DNA from: Pseudomonas syringae CC1557
GTDB taxonomy: Bacteria > Pseudomonadota > Gammaproteobacteria > Pseudomonadales > Pseudomonadaceae
Length of the DNA stretch: 64,000 nt
NCBI RefSeq assembly: GCF_000452705.1
Contig: NZ_CP007014.1
Coordinates: forward strand, 3,659,501-3,723,500
Direction: 5' to 3'
In this document: in pieces, positions 55,995-64,000 of the stretch
Numbering within the stretch: position 1 is the first letter of the stretch
Layout: each line of letters begins with the position of its first letter
Position numbers and translations under genes: made by a program
Notes under the pieces: generated by a model
Told to the model about the DNA's origin: nothing
Seen by the model: only the letters and a program-made list of their open reading frames with translations
Databases searched by the model: none

Positions 55995-57064
55995 TGAGCG
56001 CGACGGGCTATTCAGTGGATAAAGATGCCAACCAGACGCTGCTCGAACAGGTCAGCCAGGCGTTGCACGACGGCACGGCGCTGCGTATTCACGGCGGCAA
56101 CAGCAAGGCGTTTCTCGGCCGCCCGGTGAGCGGCGAACCGCTCGATACTCGCGAACATCGAGGCATCGTCAGCTATGACCCCACCGAACTGGTGATCACT
56201 GCCCGCGCCGGTACGCCGCTGAGTGAGCTGATGCAGGCGCTGGATGCGGCCGGCCAGACGTTACCGTGCGAACCGCCTGATTTCGGCATGGCAACACTGG
56301 GCGGTATGGTCGCTGCCGGGCTGTCAGGGCCGCGCCGCCCGTGGAGCGGATCTGTACGTGACTTCGTACTGGGCACGCGGGTAATCACCGGCCAGGGCAA
56401 GCACCTGCGCTTCGGCGGCGAAGTCATGAAAAACGTCGCTGGCTATGACGTATCGCGCCTGATGGCTGGCAGTTTCGGCTGCCTCGGGCTATTAACCGAA
56501 GTGTCGCTCAAGGTGCTGCCCAAACCACGCCTGTGCAGCAGCATCGCGCTGGAGATGGACAGCGCCCGCGCCCTGACCTGCCTGACGGAATGGGGCCAGC
56601 AACCCATGCCGATCAGCGCCGCCAGCCACGACGGTCGGTTGTTGCGGTTGCGTCTTGAGGGCGGCGAGGGCTCGGTGGCGGCAGCGCATCAGCGACTCGG
56701 CGGCGAGCTGATCGACGCTGCTTACTGGCAGCAATTGAATGAGCAGCGCCTGACGTTTTTCCATGACACTCGCCCCGTGTGGCGCATTTGCGTGCCTGCC
56801 GACACCGGGGTTTTGAGCCTGCCGGGCGAGCAATTGATCGATTGGGGCGGCGCGCAACGCTGGCTGAAATCAGACGCTGACAGCGAGGTCATTCGAACCA
56901 TGGCGACCACTGTCGGCGGGCACGCGACCTGTTACCGCCAGAACCACGTCGACAGCCCTTTTCAGCCCTTGAGCCTGCCACTTTTGCGCTATCACCAGGC
57001 ACTCAAGACCCGGCTCGACCCACAGGGCATTTTCAACCCCGGCCGACTGTACGCGGAGCTTTGA
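55994..57064 (+). CDS. glcE: glycolate oxidase FAD-binding subunit GlcE
   Basis: 356 residues, a shorter relative of GlcD. The FAD-binding half has LRIHGGNSKAFLGRPV, LVITARAGTPLSELMQAL, CEPPDFGMATLGGMVAAGLSGPRRPW and VMKNVAGYDVSRLMAGSFGCLGLLTEVSLKVLPKP. It ends in IFNPGRLY. It forms the flavin part of the complex with GlcD. One-base overlap with glcD; glcF starts three bases after it. Confidence 0.94.
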   Translation: MSATGYSVDKDANQTLLEQVSQALHDGTALRIHGGNSKAFLGRPVSGEPLDTREHRGIVSYDPTELVITARAGTPLSELMQALDAAGQTLPCEPPDFGMATLGGMVAAGLSGPRRPWSGSVRDFVLGTRVITGQGKHLRFGGEVMKNVAGYDVSRLMAGSFGCLGLLTEVSLKVLPKPRLCSSIALEMDSARALTCLTEWGQQPMPISAASHDGRLLRLRLEGGEGSVAAAHQRLGGELIDAAYWQQLNEQRLTFFHDTRPVWRICVPADTGVLSLPGEQLIDWGGAQRWLKSDADSEVIRTMATTVGGHATCYRQNHVDSPFQPLSLPLLRYHQALKTRLDPQGIFNPGRLYAEL

Positions 57065-57067
57065 AGC

Positions 57068-58300
57068 ATGCAGACCACCTTGAGCGAACACGCCAGAACC
57101 CTGCCGCGCGCCGAAGAAGCCGAGCGCATCCTGCGCAGTTGCGTGCATTGCGGTTTCTGCAATGCCACCTGCCCCACCTATCAATTGCTGGGCGACGAAC
57201 TGGACGGCCCGCGCGGGCGGATCTATCTGATCAAGCAGGTGCTGGAAGGCCACGAGGTCACCGCGAAAACCCAACTGCACCTGGACCGCTGCCTGAGCTG
57301 TCGCAACTGCGAAACCACCTGCCCGTCTGGCGTCGAGTACCACAAGCTGCTGGATATCGGACGCGCTGCGGTGGACGCCGTTGTGCCGCGTTCACCAGGC
57401 CAACGATTGCTGCGCGAAGGCTTGCGCCGGATCGTGCCCAACGCCGGGCTGTTCAAGGCGCTGATCGGGCTGGGCAATACCTTTCGTCCCCTGCTGCCGG
57501 ACAACCTGAAAGACAAGCTGCCTGCCACGACGCAGGCCGTCGGTCTGCGTCCGGTGCCCCGCCACGTTCGGCGGGTGCTCATGCTTGAAGGCTGCGTGCA
57601 GCCTGGCCTGTCACCGAATACCAACGCGGCAACGGCGCGAGTGCTGGACCGTCTGGGGATCAGTGTCAGCCCGGTCAATGAGGCAGGCTGTTGCGGCGCG
57701 GTGGATTATCATTTGAATGCACAGGACCCGGGCCTTGATCGCGCACGGCGCAATATCGACGCCTGGTGGCCAGCCATCGAAGACGGTGCCGAAAGTATCG
57801 TCCAGACGGCCAGCGGTTGCGGGGCGTTTATCAAGGATTACGGCCATCTGCTGCGCAACGACCCGCGCTATGCGAACAAAGCCGCCGTTATCAGCGCCCG
57901 GACAAAGGATCTGGTCGAAGTGCTGCGCGACGAGCCGCTGGAAACCCTTGGCCTGAAAGCGGACACGCGGCTGGCCTTTCACTGCCCGTGTACCTTGCAG
58001 CATGCCCAAAAGCTCGGCGGCGAGGTCGAACGTGTTCTGGCAAGACTGGGTTTCAATCTGACCAGCGTGCCGGACAGTCATCTATGCTGCGGATCGGCGG
58101 GCACCTACTCCATTACCCAACCGCAACTGGCCCGCCAGTTACGCGACAACCGCATGCACGCGCTGGAAAGCGGCAAGCCACAGGTCATCGCCACGGCCAA
58201 CATCGGCTGCCAGACTCACTTGGCAAGCGCCAACCGAACGCCCGTGCGGCACTGGATCGAACTGATTGATGAGGCCATTGGCACTCCTGAATCGCGCTGA
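57068..58300 (+). CDS. glcF: glycolate oxidase iron-sulfur subunit GlcF
   Basis: 410 residues. Two [4Fe-4S] ferredoxin motifs near the N-terminus: CVHCGFCNATCPTYQ (about 25-40) and CLSCRNCETTCPSGV (about 76-90). Two cysteine-rich CCG domains follow: EAGCCGAVDYH and HLCCGSAGTYS. It passes electrons from the flavin subunits to the quinone pool at the membrane. GAAGC precedes the ATG; it lies three bases after glcE. Confidence 0.95.
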   Translation: MQTTLSEHARTLPRAEEAERILRSCVHCGFCNATCPTYQLLGDELDGPRGRIYLIKQVLEGHEVTAKTQLHLDRCLSCRNCETTCPSGVEYHKLLDIGRAAVDAVVPRSPGQRLLREGLRRIVPNAGLFKALIGLGNTFRPLLPDNLKDKLPATTQAVGLRPVPRHVRRVLMLEGCVQPGLSPNTNAATARVLDRLGISVSPVNEAGCCGAVDYHLNAQDPGLDRARRNIDAWWPAIEDGAESIVQTASGCGAFIKDYGHLLRNDPRYANKAAVISARTKDLVEVLRDEPLETLGLKADTRLAFHCPCTLQHAQKLGGEVERVLARLGFNLTSVPDSHLCCGSAGTYSITQPQLARQLRDNRMHALESGKPQVIATANIGCQTHLASANRTPVRHWIELIDEAIGTPESR

Positions 58301-58335
58301 ACTCCTATTGAATAACCCTGCTACGGAGAACTCTC

Positions 58336-58743
58336 ATGAAAATCAAAGCCGTCCTCACCCAGACCGAAGTCAGCCTGATGCTTGGTGCTGCGCGTGACGA
58401 AGCCCAGGCCAATGGCTGGGCGGTGGCCATCGCGATTGTCGACGACGGAGGCCACCTGCTGGCGTTCGAACGGCTGGACGATGCTGCGCCGATCAGCAGC
58501 TACATCTCGATTGAAAAGGCCCGCACCTCGGCATTGGGAAAACGCGAATCCAAGGGCTACGAAGACATGGTCAACGGCGGCCGCAGCGCGTTCCTCAGTG
58601 CTCCGCTGCTGACCTCGCTGGAAGGCGGCGTGCCGGTCATCGTCGACGGTCAGGTGATCGGCGCATTGGGTGTTTCCGGTGTGAAAGCCGAGCAGGATGC
58701 CCAGGTGGCCAAAGCCGGCATCGCCGCGCTGAATGCCGACTGA
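58336..58743 (+). CDS. glcG: GlcG/HbpS-family protein
   Basis: 135 residues, single domain of the GlcG/HbpS/PduO-C fold: VAIAIVDDGGHLLAFERLDDAAPIS and LTSLEGGVPVIVDGQVIGALGVSGVKAEQDAQVAKAGIAAL are the hallmarks. Relatives bind haem or cobalamin; in glc operons its role is not settled. Thirty-five bases after glcF with a good GGAGAA site, so in the same operon. Confidence 0.92.
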   Translation: MKIKAVLTQTEVSLMLGAARDEAQANGWAVAIAIVDDGGHLLAFERLDDAAPISSYISIEKARTSALGKRESKGYEDMVNGGRSAFLSAPLLTSLEGGVPVIVDGQVIGALGVSGVKAEQDAQVAKAGIAALNAD

Positions 58744-58840
58744 TTGTTCACACCGCGCCGCCCCGTCCGGGCGGCAGCGTGTTCACGAAGACTGCCCGTC
58801 AGACAACACACTAGCTCGACCTCTACACGGAGCCCACTGA

Positions 58841-61018
58841 ATGACCGATTTCGTCACATGCCACCGCCTCAAGGTAGCCGTCAATCTGCAGCGATTCATC
58901 GAAGCGGAAGTCTTGCCAGGCACCGGCCTGAACCCGGACGCATTCTGGGAAGATTTCGATGCGCTGGTTCACGACCTCGCCCCGCGCAATCGCGAACTGC
59001 TCGCTGAACGCAAGCGCTTGCAGGCCGAACTGGACAAGTGGCACAAGGCGCATCCCGGCCCCATCAGTGATATGCCCGCGTACCGCGACTTTTTGAGTTC
59101 GATCGGCTATCTGCAGCCGGTGCCACAACAGGTCAGTGCGACCACCGCCAATGTCGACCTGGAAATCAGCGAACAGGCCGGCCCGCAACTGGTCGTGCCT
59201 GCCAGCAATGCCCGTTATGCGCTCAACGCGGCGAACGCACGCTGGGGCTCACTGTACGATGCCCTGTATGGCAGCGATGTGATTTCCACCGCCAACGGCG
59301 CTGAAATCCGTGCCGGTTACAATCCGTTGCGCGGTGCCAAGGTAATTGCCTTTGCCCGCAACCTGCTCGACGCCAGTGCGCCCCTTGCCCATGGCAGCCA
59401 CAGCCATGCCAGCAGGTATCACATCGAAGACAACGAACTGCGCATCACCCTGGCCGACGGCTCGGCTACGGTTCTGCAACAGCCGGAAAAGTATCTCGGT
59501 TTCAAGGGCGAACCGGGCCAGCCAGAAGCAATTCTTCTCAAGCACCACGGTTTGCATATCGAGATCCAGTTCGATCCACAGCACCCGGTCGGCAGCACTG
59601 ATGCTGCCGGAATCAAGGACCTGCTGCTGGAGTCGGCACTCTCGACCATCATCGATTGCGAAGACTCGGTCGCTGCCGTGGACGCTGACGACAAGGTGCT
59701 GGTGTACCGCAACTGGCTGGGTCTGATGAAAGGCGACCTGACCGAAATACTCGACAAGGGCGGCAAGCCGGTCACCCGCTGCCTCAACCCTGACCGTACT
59801 TATCACGCAGCCACCGGTGGCGAACTCACGTTGCGCGGGCGTGCGCTGCTGTTCATTCGCAACGTCGGCCACTTGATGACCCATCCGGCGATTGTCGATC
59901 AGGACGATCAGCAGATTCCCGAAGGCATCCTCGACGGTGTGGTCACCAGCCTGATCGGCCTGCATGACCTGAACCGTCGCGGCAATTCGCGGGCGGGCAG
60001 CATTTACATCGTCAAACCGAAAATGCACGGGCCGGCCGAAGTGGCGTTTGCCGATCAGTTGTTCAGCCGCATTGAGGACCTGCTCAAGCTACCGCGCAAC
60101 ACACTGAAAATGGGCATCATGGACGAAGAGCGACGCACCAGCATCAATCTCAAGGCCTGCATCGAAGCTGCGTCGGCACGGGTGGCGTTCATCAATACCG
60201 GTTTCCTGGACCGGACCGGCGATGAAATCCACAGTGCCATGCAGGCCGGTCCTGTGTTGCGCAAGGGCGAGATGAAAAATGCTCCGTGGATCAAGGCGTA
60301 CGAGCGCAACAACGTGCGGGTCGGCCTGGCGTGCAGCCTGCGTGGTCGTGCGCAGATCGGCAAAGGCATGTGGGCGATGCCTGATCGCATGGCGGACATG
60401 CTGGAGCAGAAAATTGCTCACCCCACATCCGGCGCGACGACCGCCTGGGTGCCCTCGCCGACCGCCGCCACGCTGCACGCGCTGCATTATCACCAGGTCG
60501 ATGTCGCCCGGATCCAGCAGCAGCTTGAGCAACAGGCGCTGGCCGACCACAGTGATCCGTTTCTCGACGACTTGCTGACCATTCCGGTGGTTGCCAAACC
60601 CGAATGGACCCACGAGCAGATTCTCGAAGAGCTGGAAAACAACGCTCAGGGCCTGCTTGGCTATGTGGTGCGCTGGATCGAACAGGGTATCGGCTGCTCC
60701 AAGGTGCCGGACATCCATAACGTCGGCCTGATGGAAGACCGGGCGACGCTGCGCATTTCAAGTCAGCACATGGCCAACTGGCTGCTGCACGATATCGTCG
60801 ACAAGGAAGACGTGCAGAACGTGCTGGAGCGCATGGCCAAGGTGGTGGACAAACAGAACGCCGGGGATTCGCATTACCGTCCCATGGCCAGAGACTTCAA
60901 GAACTCCAGCGCATTCAAGGCCGCCTGCGCACTGGTGTTCAAAGGTGTCGAACAGCCATCCGGTTATACCGAGCTGCTGCTGCATGAGTTCCGACTTGCA
61001 TTCAAACACCCGGACTGA
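58841..61018 (+). CDS. glcB: malate synthase G
   Basis: 725 residues, the size of the single-chain G isoform. It condenses glyoxylate with acetyl-CoA to give malate, using glycolate oxidase product. [17 protein letters not shown], the [20 protein letters not shown] [35 protein letters not shown] and [14 protein letters not shown] contain the Mg-binding and catalytic acids (Glu in [14 protein letters not shown] among them). Ninety-seven bases after glcG. The region after its stop has an imperfect stem (61044-61057 with 61069-61082) with no T-run. Confidence 0.96.
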   Translation: MTDFVTCHRLKVAVNLQRFIEAEVLPGTGLNPDAFWEDFDALVHDLAPRNRELLAERKRLQAELDKWHKAHPGPISDMPAYRDFLSSIGYLQPVPQQVSATTANVDLEISEQAGPQLVVPASNARYALNAANARWGSLYDALYGSDVISTANGAEIRAGYNPLRGAKVIAFARNLLDASAPLAHGSHSHASRYHIEDNELRITLADGSATVLQQPEKYLGFKGEPGQPEAILLKHHGLHIEIQFDPQHPVGSTDAAGIKDLLLESALSTIIDCEDSVAAVDADDKVLVYRNWLGLMKGDLTEILDKGGKPVTRCLNPDRTYHAATGGELTLRGRALLFIRNVGHLMTHPAIVDQDDQQIPEGILDGVVTSLIGLHDLNRRGNSRAGSIYIVKPKMHGPAEVAFADQLFSRIEDLLKLPRNTLKMGIMDEERRTSINLKACIEAASARVAFINTGFLDRTGDEIHSAMQAGPVLRKGEMKNAPWIKAYERNNVRVGLACSLRGRAQIGKGMWAMPDRMADMLEQKIAHPTSGATTAWVPSPTAATLHALHYHQVDVARIQQQLEQQALADHSDPFLDDLLTIPVVAKPEWTHEQILEELENNAQGLLGYVVRWIEQGIGCSKVPDIHNVGLMEDRATLRISSQHMANWLLHDIVDKEDVQNVLERMAKVVDKQNAGDSHYRPMARDFKNSSAFKAACALVFKGVEQPSGYTELLLHEFRLAFKHPD

Positions 61019-61131
61019 TCACACAGAGAGATCCCAAAGCCGACTACATGCACGTGCTCCACTATCGGGCACGCGCACGTAGTTGGCGTGAAGATCAACG
61101 CAATGCAAATCGCACGGTGTGCAGCGGCAGG

Positions 61132-62103
61132 CTACAGCCTGTAAATGGAAATCCAGTTCATGTCGGCATGGGTCGTATAGATGTAGCTGCCCGACGTGTT
61201 CAGCGCCGAGCTACCCACTGAAGGGAAGCAAGCGATACAGGTTGTGATCCCGTTCACCGTATCGATTCTGTATACGTCGTACTCGTGGGTATAGACGGCA
61301 TAGACGTAGCGATTATCCGGGGAAATACCGATAACCTTGACCGGATAACCCTCCTCACCAAGCGCTTCCCGATAGATCATCCTGTTGGTCGCGGCGTCCA
61401 CAACATAGACCTCATCGATACCGCCGACGTACAACAGGTCACCCCCAGAACTGATGACCATCGAACGAGGGTCGGCAAAGCCGGGGATATCATCCTGCAT
61501 GTAATCGAGCGTACCGATGGCCGAAATATCGGTGGGTGCCTGTCGATCCAGCACGGTCGTGGCGTAGATCCGATTGCTTTCGGGACTGACCGCCAGAGCC
61601 AGCGAGGCCATGGACAGAGAGCCCATATCGAAATCGTTTTCGACCGTGTAGTTTTCAGTTTCAATAATCCTGATCAGCCCTCCTGCCGCGTTTTGGAAAG
61701 ACAGGCAGATGAATCGGCCGTCCGGGCTGCACAGGATCCTGTTCACGCTGACCGCCGGGATGATGCGGATCACTTCGCGCAGGGCGGTATCGACCACGTA
61801 ACACTTCTTCCGACCGATGCTGTAAAGCCGCTTGCCATCAGGACTGAGTGTGATGGCGCCCGCCCCTGCCCGCTTTACGGTACCCACTACACTGGATGAG
61901 TCGATATCGACCACGCTGATTTCGTTACCGCTTTCGTGGGCGACATACAGGGTTGCTTCATCCGGGCTGATGACGATCTCTCCGGGCATGAAGTCCAGCG
62001 GAATGATGCCGGTCAACCACGCAATATCAAGGGCTATGCCTGCACTGACCGGGTTGGCGATATGAACCAAAGCCCTAACGTCCTGAGATGCTCGTTTGTG
62101 CAT
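61132..62103 (-). CDS. YVTN-type beta-propeller repeat protein
   Basis: 323 residues made of about seven propeller blades, with repeated units such as ISPDEATLYVAHESGNEISVVD, LSPDGKRLYSIGRKKCYVVD and ISPDNRYVYAVYTHEYDVYRID. There is no signal peptide, so the cellular location is unclear. ATG 62103 (MHKRASQDV) is preferred; a GTG three codons upstream is possible. It lies alone between glcB (converging) and gntR (same strand, upstream), and I see no partner. Propellers bind proteins or small molecules; the ligand is unknown. Confidence 0.72.
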   Translation of the reverse strand: MHKRASQDVRALVHIANPVSAGIALDIAWLTGIIPLDFMPGEIVISPDEATLYVAHESGNEISVVDIDSSSVVGTVKRAGAGAITLSPDGKRLYSIGRKKCYVVDTALREVIRIIPAVSVNRILCSPDGRFICLSFQNAAGGLIRIIETENYTVENDFDMGSLSMASLALAVSPESNRIYATTVLDRQAPTDISAIGTLDYMQDDIPGFADPRSMVISSGGDLLYVGGIDEVYVVDAATNRMIYREALGEEGYPVKVIGISPDNRYVYAVYTHEYDVYRIDTVNGITTCIACFPSVGSSALNTSGSYIYTTHADMNWISIYRL

Positions 62104-62409
62104 TTTTCCCACCAGTCAATAGGTCTTGCAAGACGGTCAGAATGAGGACTGGATACCCGGCGAGGTCCCCATCATTCAATGATGCGGCCAAGACTTGTAT
62201 GCCGATCGGATCCAAAAACACACCATCATTGAATACTCAACAGGAGGGGTTGGGTACTGTCATAAATCACAGTCGATGCCCCAGCAACGCGTTTGAGCGG
62301 TAAGTGCAAAATGCAAAGGAGGCCGTAGTACCGGGGCTTTCAGCCACGGTACCTGGCGCAGGAAGCGTGGTAACCATTGGTCAGGCGTTTGGCGGATGAG
62401 TTGCGCCGC
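62104..62409. other. intergenic region upstream of the propeller gene
   Basis: 306 bases. It has the perfect palindrome CATCATTCAATGATG (62170-62184) and a direct partial copy CATCATTGAAT (62224-62234), 54 bases apart, within the probable promoter region of the propeller gene. No gene or RNA seen. Confidence 0.4.
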
Positions 62410-63426
62410 TCAGGAGCTTTGCCGTATCACCAGTTCGAACCCGAGATCCACCTGCGAATCCTGAGCAATTCCATCAAGCAGCCCCAGTAATAGCTGCGCT
62501 GCGCGCTGCCCGACTTCCTGTCTGGGTGTGCGGATAGACGTCAGGCGTGGAACCATGTGCGCAGAACCGGGCAGGTCATTGAAACCCACCAGCGATACCC
62601 GCTCGGGAATCGCGATGCCCAGTCGCAGGGCCTCCAACGCCGCGCCCTGTGCCAGGTCATCGTTACAGAAGAACACGCCGTCGACATCCGGATGCTCGTC
62701 GAGCAAACGCGCGAACAGCTCCCCGCCCAATCCGATCGAGGAAGACTCGCGCGTCATGATCTGCAATCGGGGATCAAACACCCCCGCCTCTTCCAGCACC
62801 TGACGAAAACCATCGCCACGTTGCAGCACACGCGGGTCGAGTTGCGCAGCCATGTAGGCGAGCCGACAGCGCCCGCGCCCCAACAGGTGACGCGCGGCCT
62901 CGGCCCCCGCCTGCTGCTGGGAAAAGCCGACGCAATAAGCACCCAGGCGGGTGTCCAGCTCCATCATGTGGACGCAGGGCACGCCGCTGGTTTCCAGCAT
63001 CTGCCGCGAAGCAGGCGTGTGGTCGAAGCCGGTCAGCAAAATGCCACGCGGCCGATTGACCAGATGGCTGCGCAGCAGCGTCTCTTCTTCTTCGGGCGAG
63101 TAATGGTAGTTGCCGATCACCACATCCAGACCGCGCACGCGCAGCACGTCCTGAATGGCTTCCAGCGTTTCGATGAACAATTGGTTGGAAAGCGACGGCA
63201 CCAGCACCACGACCGTCTGGCTGCAGGATGATGCCAACGCTCTGGCCGCAGGGTTGGCCACGTAACCCAGGCTCTGCGCCGCGGCGCGGACCTTTTCGGC
63301 CAGCTCCGGCGCCACGGTGGCAATACCCCGCAAGGCGCGGGAGGCCGTAATCGGGGAGACAGCTGCCAGCCGTGCAACCTCGTTGAGGGTCGGCCGACCT
63401 GTAGAGCGGGAACCAATGCGTGTCAT
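62410..63426 (-). CDS. gntR: LacI-family gluconate regulator GntR
   Basis: 338 residues. LacI helix-turn-helix at 13-60 (PTLNEVARLAAVSPITASRALRG) and a periplasmic-binding-like sugar domain. It is divergent from the gluconokinase gene, the arrangement of P. aeruginosa gntR/gntK, where GntR represses gluconate uptake and phosphorylation until gluconate or 6-phosphogluconate appears. The 243-base shared region holds an AGCGCT-centred candidate operator (63476-63487). Confidence 0.9.
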   Translation of the reverse strand: MTRIGSRSTGRPTLNEVARLAAVSPITASRALRGIATVAPELAEKVRAAAQSLGYVANPAARALASSCSQTVVVLVPSLSNQLFIETLEAIQDVLRVRGLDVVIGNYHYSPEEEETLLRSHLVNRPRGILLTGFDHTPASRQMLETSGVPCVHMMELDTRLGAYCVGFSQQQAGAEAARHLLGRGRCRLAYMAAQLDPRVLQRGDGFRQVLEEAGVFDPRLQIMTRESSSIGLGGELFARLLDEHPDVDGVFFCNDDLAQGAALEALRLGIAIPERVSLVGFNDLPGSAHMVPRLTSIRTPRQEVGQRAAQLLLGLLDGIAQDSQVDLGFELVIRQSS

Positions 63427-63475
63427 GCGTTGCCAACTAACATAGGGGTTGCCAAATGTGTCGAATGCCCCATAA

Positions 63476-63487
63476 GGTAGCGCTGTC
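63476..63487. promoter_or_regulatory. possible GntR operator
   Basis: GGTAGCGCTGTC is a partial palindrome around AGCGCT, similar to LacI-type GntR sites (TGTTAGCGCTAACA pattern, from memory). It lies 50 bases before gntR and 183 before gntK. Confidence 0.4.
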
Positions 63488-63669
63488 TCATGGAACGTGA
63501 CAATGCTTTATCGCTGGTTTCACATTCAGGCGCCCTGCCAGGTTGCCCCGGAGAACAGCCTCCGATGATTAATGATGAACCCAAAACAACGACAAGAACT
63601 GGAACAGCCCAGGCCGAGCCTGATGTCCACCGGACAAAGACAGCGCTGTCTCCAGACGAGGTGCCTACT

Positions 63670-64000
63670 GTGACAACTGCGAATACTGCTATTTCCGCCC
63701 TCGTGGTGATGGGTGTATCGGGCTGCGGCAAAAGTGCCGTCGGTGCCGAAATTGCCCTCAACAGCGGCGGTCGCCTGATCGAAGGCGATGCGTTCCACCC
63801 TCAGGCCAACATCGACAAGATGAGCGCCGGCACCCCCCTCAACGACGAAGACCGCGCTGGCTGGCTGACCCGCCTCGGTGAAGAGATGGCTGCGGCCCTC
63901 GCCAATGGCGAACACCCGGTCCTCACCTGCTCTGCCCTCAAGCTCGTCTATCGCCAGCGCCTGCGCGATGCCGTACCGGGCCTGGGATTCGTCTTTCTGG
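63670..64000 (+). CDS. gntK: gluconokinase, 5' part (cut by the window end)
   Basis: The first 110 codons of a gluconokinase, which makes 6-phosphogluconate from gluconate and ATP. Walker A is GVSGCGKSAVG; IEGDAFHPQANIDKMSAGTPLNDEDRAGWL and LTCSALKLVYRQRLR are family signatures. I start it at the GTG 63670 because it gives the usual short lead to the Walker A. An in-frame ATG at 63565 with GGAG upstream would add 35 mostly polar residues. Divergent from gntR. Confidence 0.88.
   Translation, partial: MTTANTAISALVVMGVSGCGKSAVGAEIALNSGGRLIEGDAFHPQANIDKMSAGTPLNDEDRAGWLTRLGEEMAAALANGEHPVLTCSALKLVYRQRLRDAVPGLGFVFL

Overview
The window looks like chromosome from a member of the Pseudomonas syringae group. 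The order psrA-lexA-sulA-(two small genes)-topA-fadA-fadB-usp-uup-slt is the conserved Pseudomonas order. It is followed by a Psl-type exopolysaccharide operon lacking pslC and pslL, as I recall for P. syringae, and by the homogentisate, glycolate and gluconate genes. GC content and codon use look uniform, apart from a slightly AT-richer stretch around 50.4-52.9 kb. I saw no insertion sequence, prophage, CRISPR array, tRNA or rRNA. The species assignment rests on recalled gene order and protein similarity, not on a search.

Layout. 0-16 kb: fatty-acid regulator psrA, the SOS pair lexA-sulA behind two LexA boxes, topA with two small co-directional genes, the beta-oxidation operon fadBA, a universal stress protein, the ABC-F ATPase uup, the lytic transglycosylase slt and a MOSC-domain protein. 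A long non-coding stretch beside fadB ends in an orphan terminator on the + strand and probably encodes a small RNA. 16-20 kb: cheV, an HPt-like protein without the usual histidine, a NarL-type response regulator and the lipid kinase yegS. 20.5-34.7 kb: one tightly packed operon pslA-B-D-E-F-G-H-I-J, a hexapeptide acetyltransferase, then pslK. It covers precursor synthesis, glycosyl transfer, flipping, polymerisation, export and the PslG hydrolase. 34.7-45.2 kb: accessory metabolic genes (LysR plus a TDT transporter, an EthD-like protein, a periplasmic epimerase-like protein, a DJ-1-family protein, a 47-residue hydrophilic ORF, another LysR, a CynX-type transporter, a metallo-beta-lactamase-fold enzyme and its divergent TetR gene).

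45.2-54.2 kb: tyrosine/homogentisate catabolism (hmgA-fahA with divergent hmgR; hpd further on), interrupted by two c-di-GMP enzymes. 54.5-61 kb: glycolate oxidase glcDEF, glcG and malate synthase G (glcB), a glycolate to glyoxylate to malate route. 61-64 kb: a YVTN-type beta-propeller protein and the divergent gluconate pair gntR/gntK; gntK runs off the end.

The most useful new signals are regulatory. The psrA control region has an exact PsrA-type box, and looser matches lie by fadB, between yegS and pslA, and before a tetR gene. A shared palindrome TTACG-N5-CGTAA occurs at hmgA/hmgR and between hpd and glcD. A Cra/FruR-like operator precedes the epimerase-like gene, and an unpaired terminator implies an sRNA beside fadB. 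No gene in the window looks like a wholly unknown defence or mobile system.
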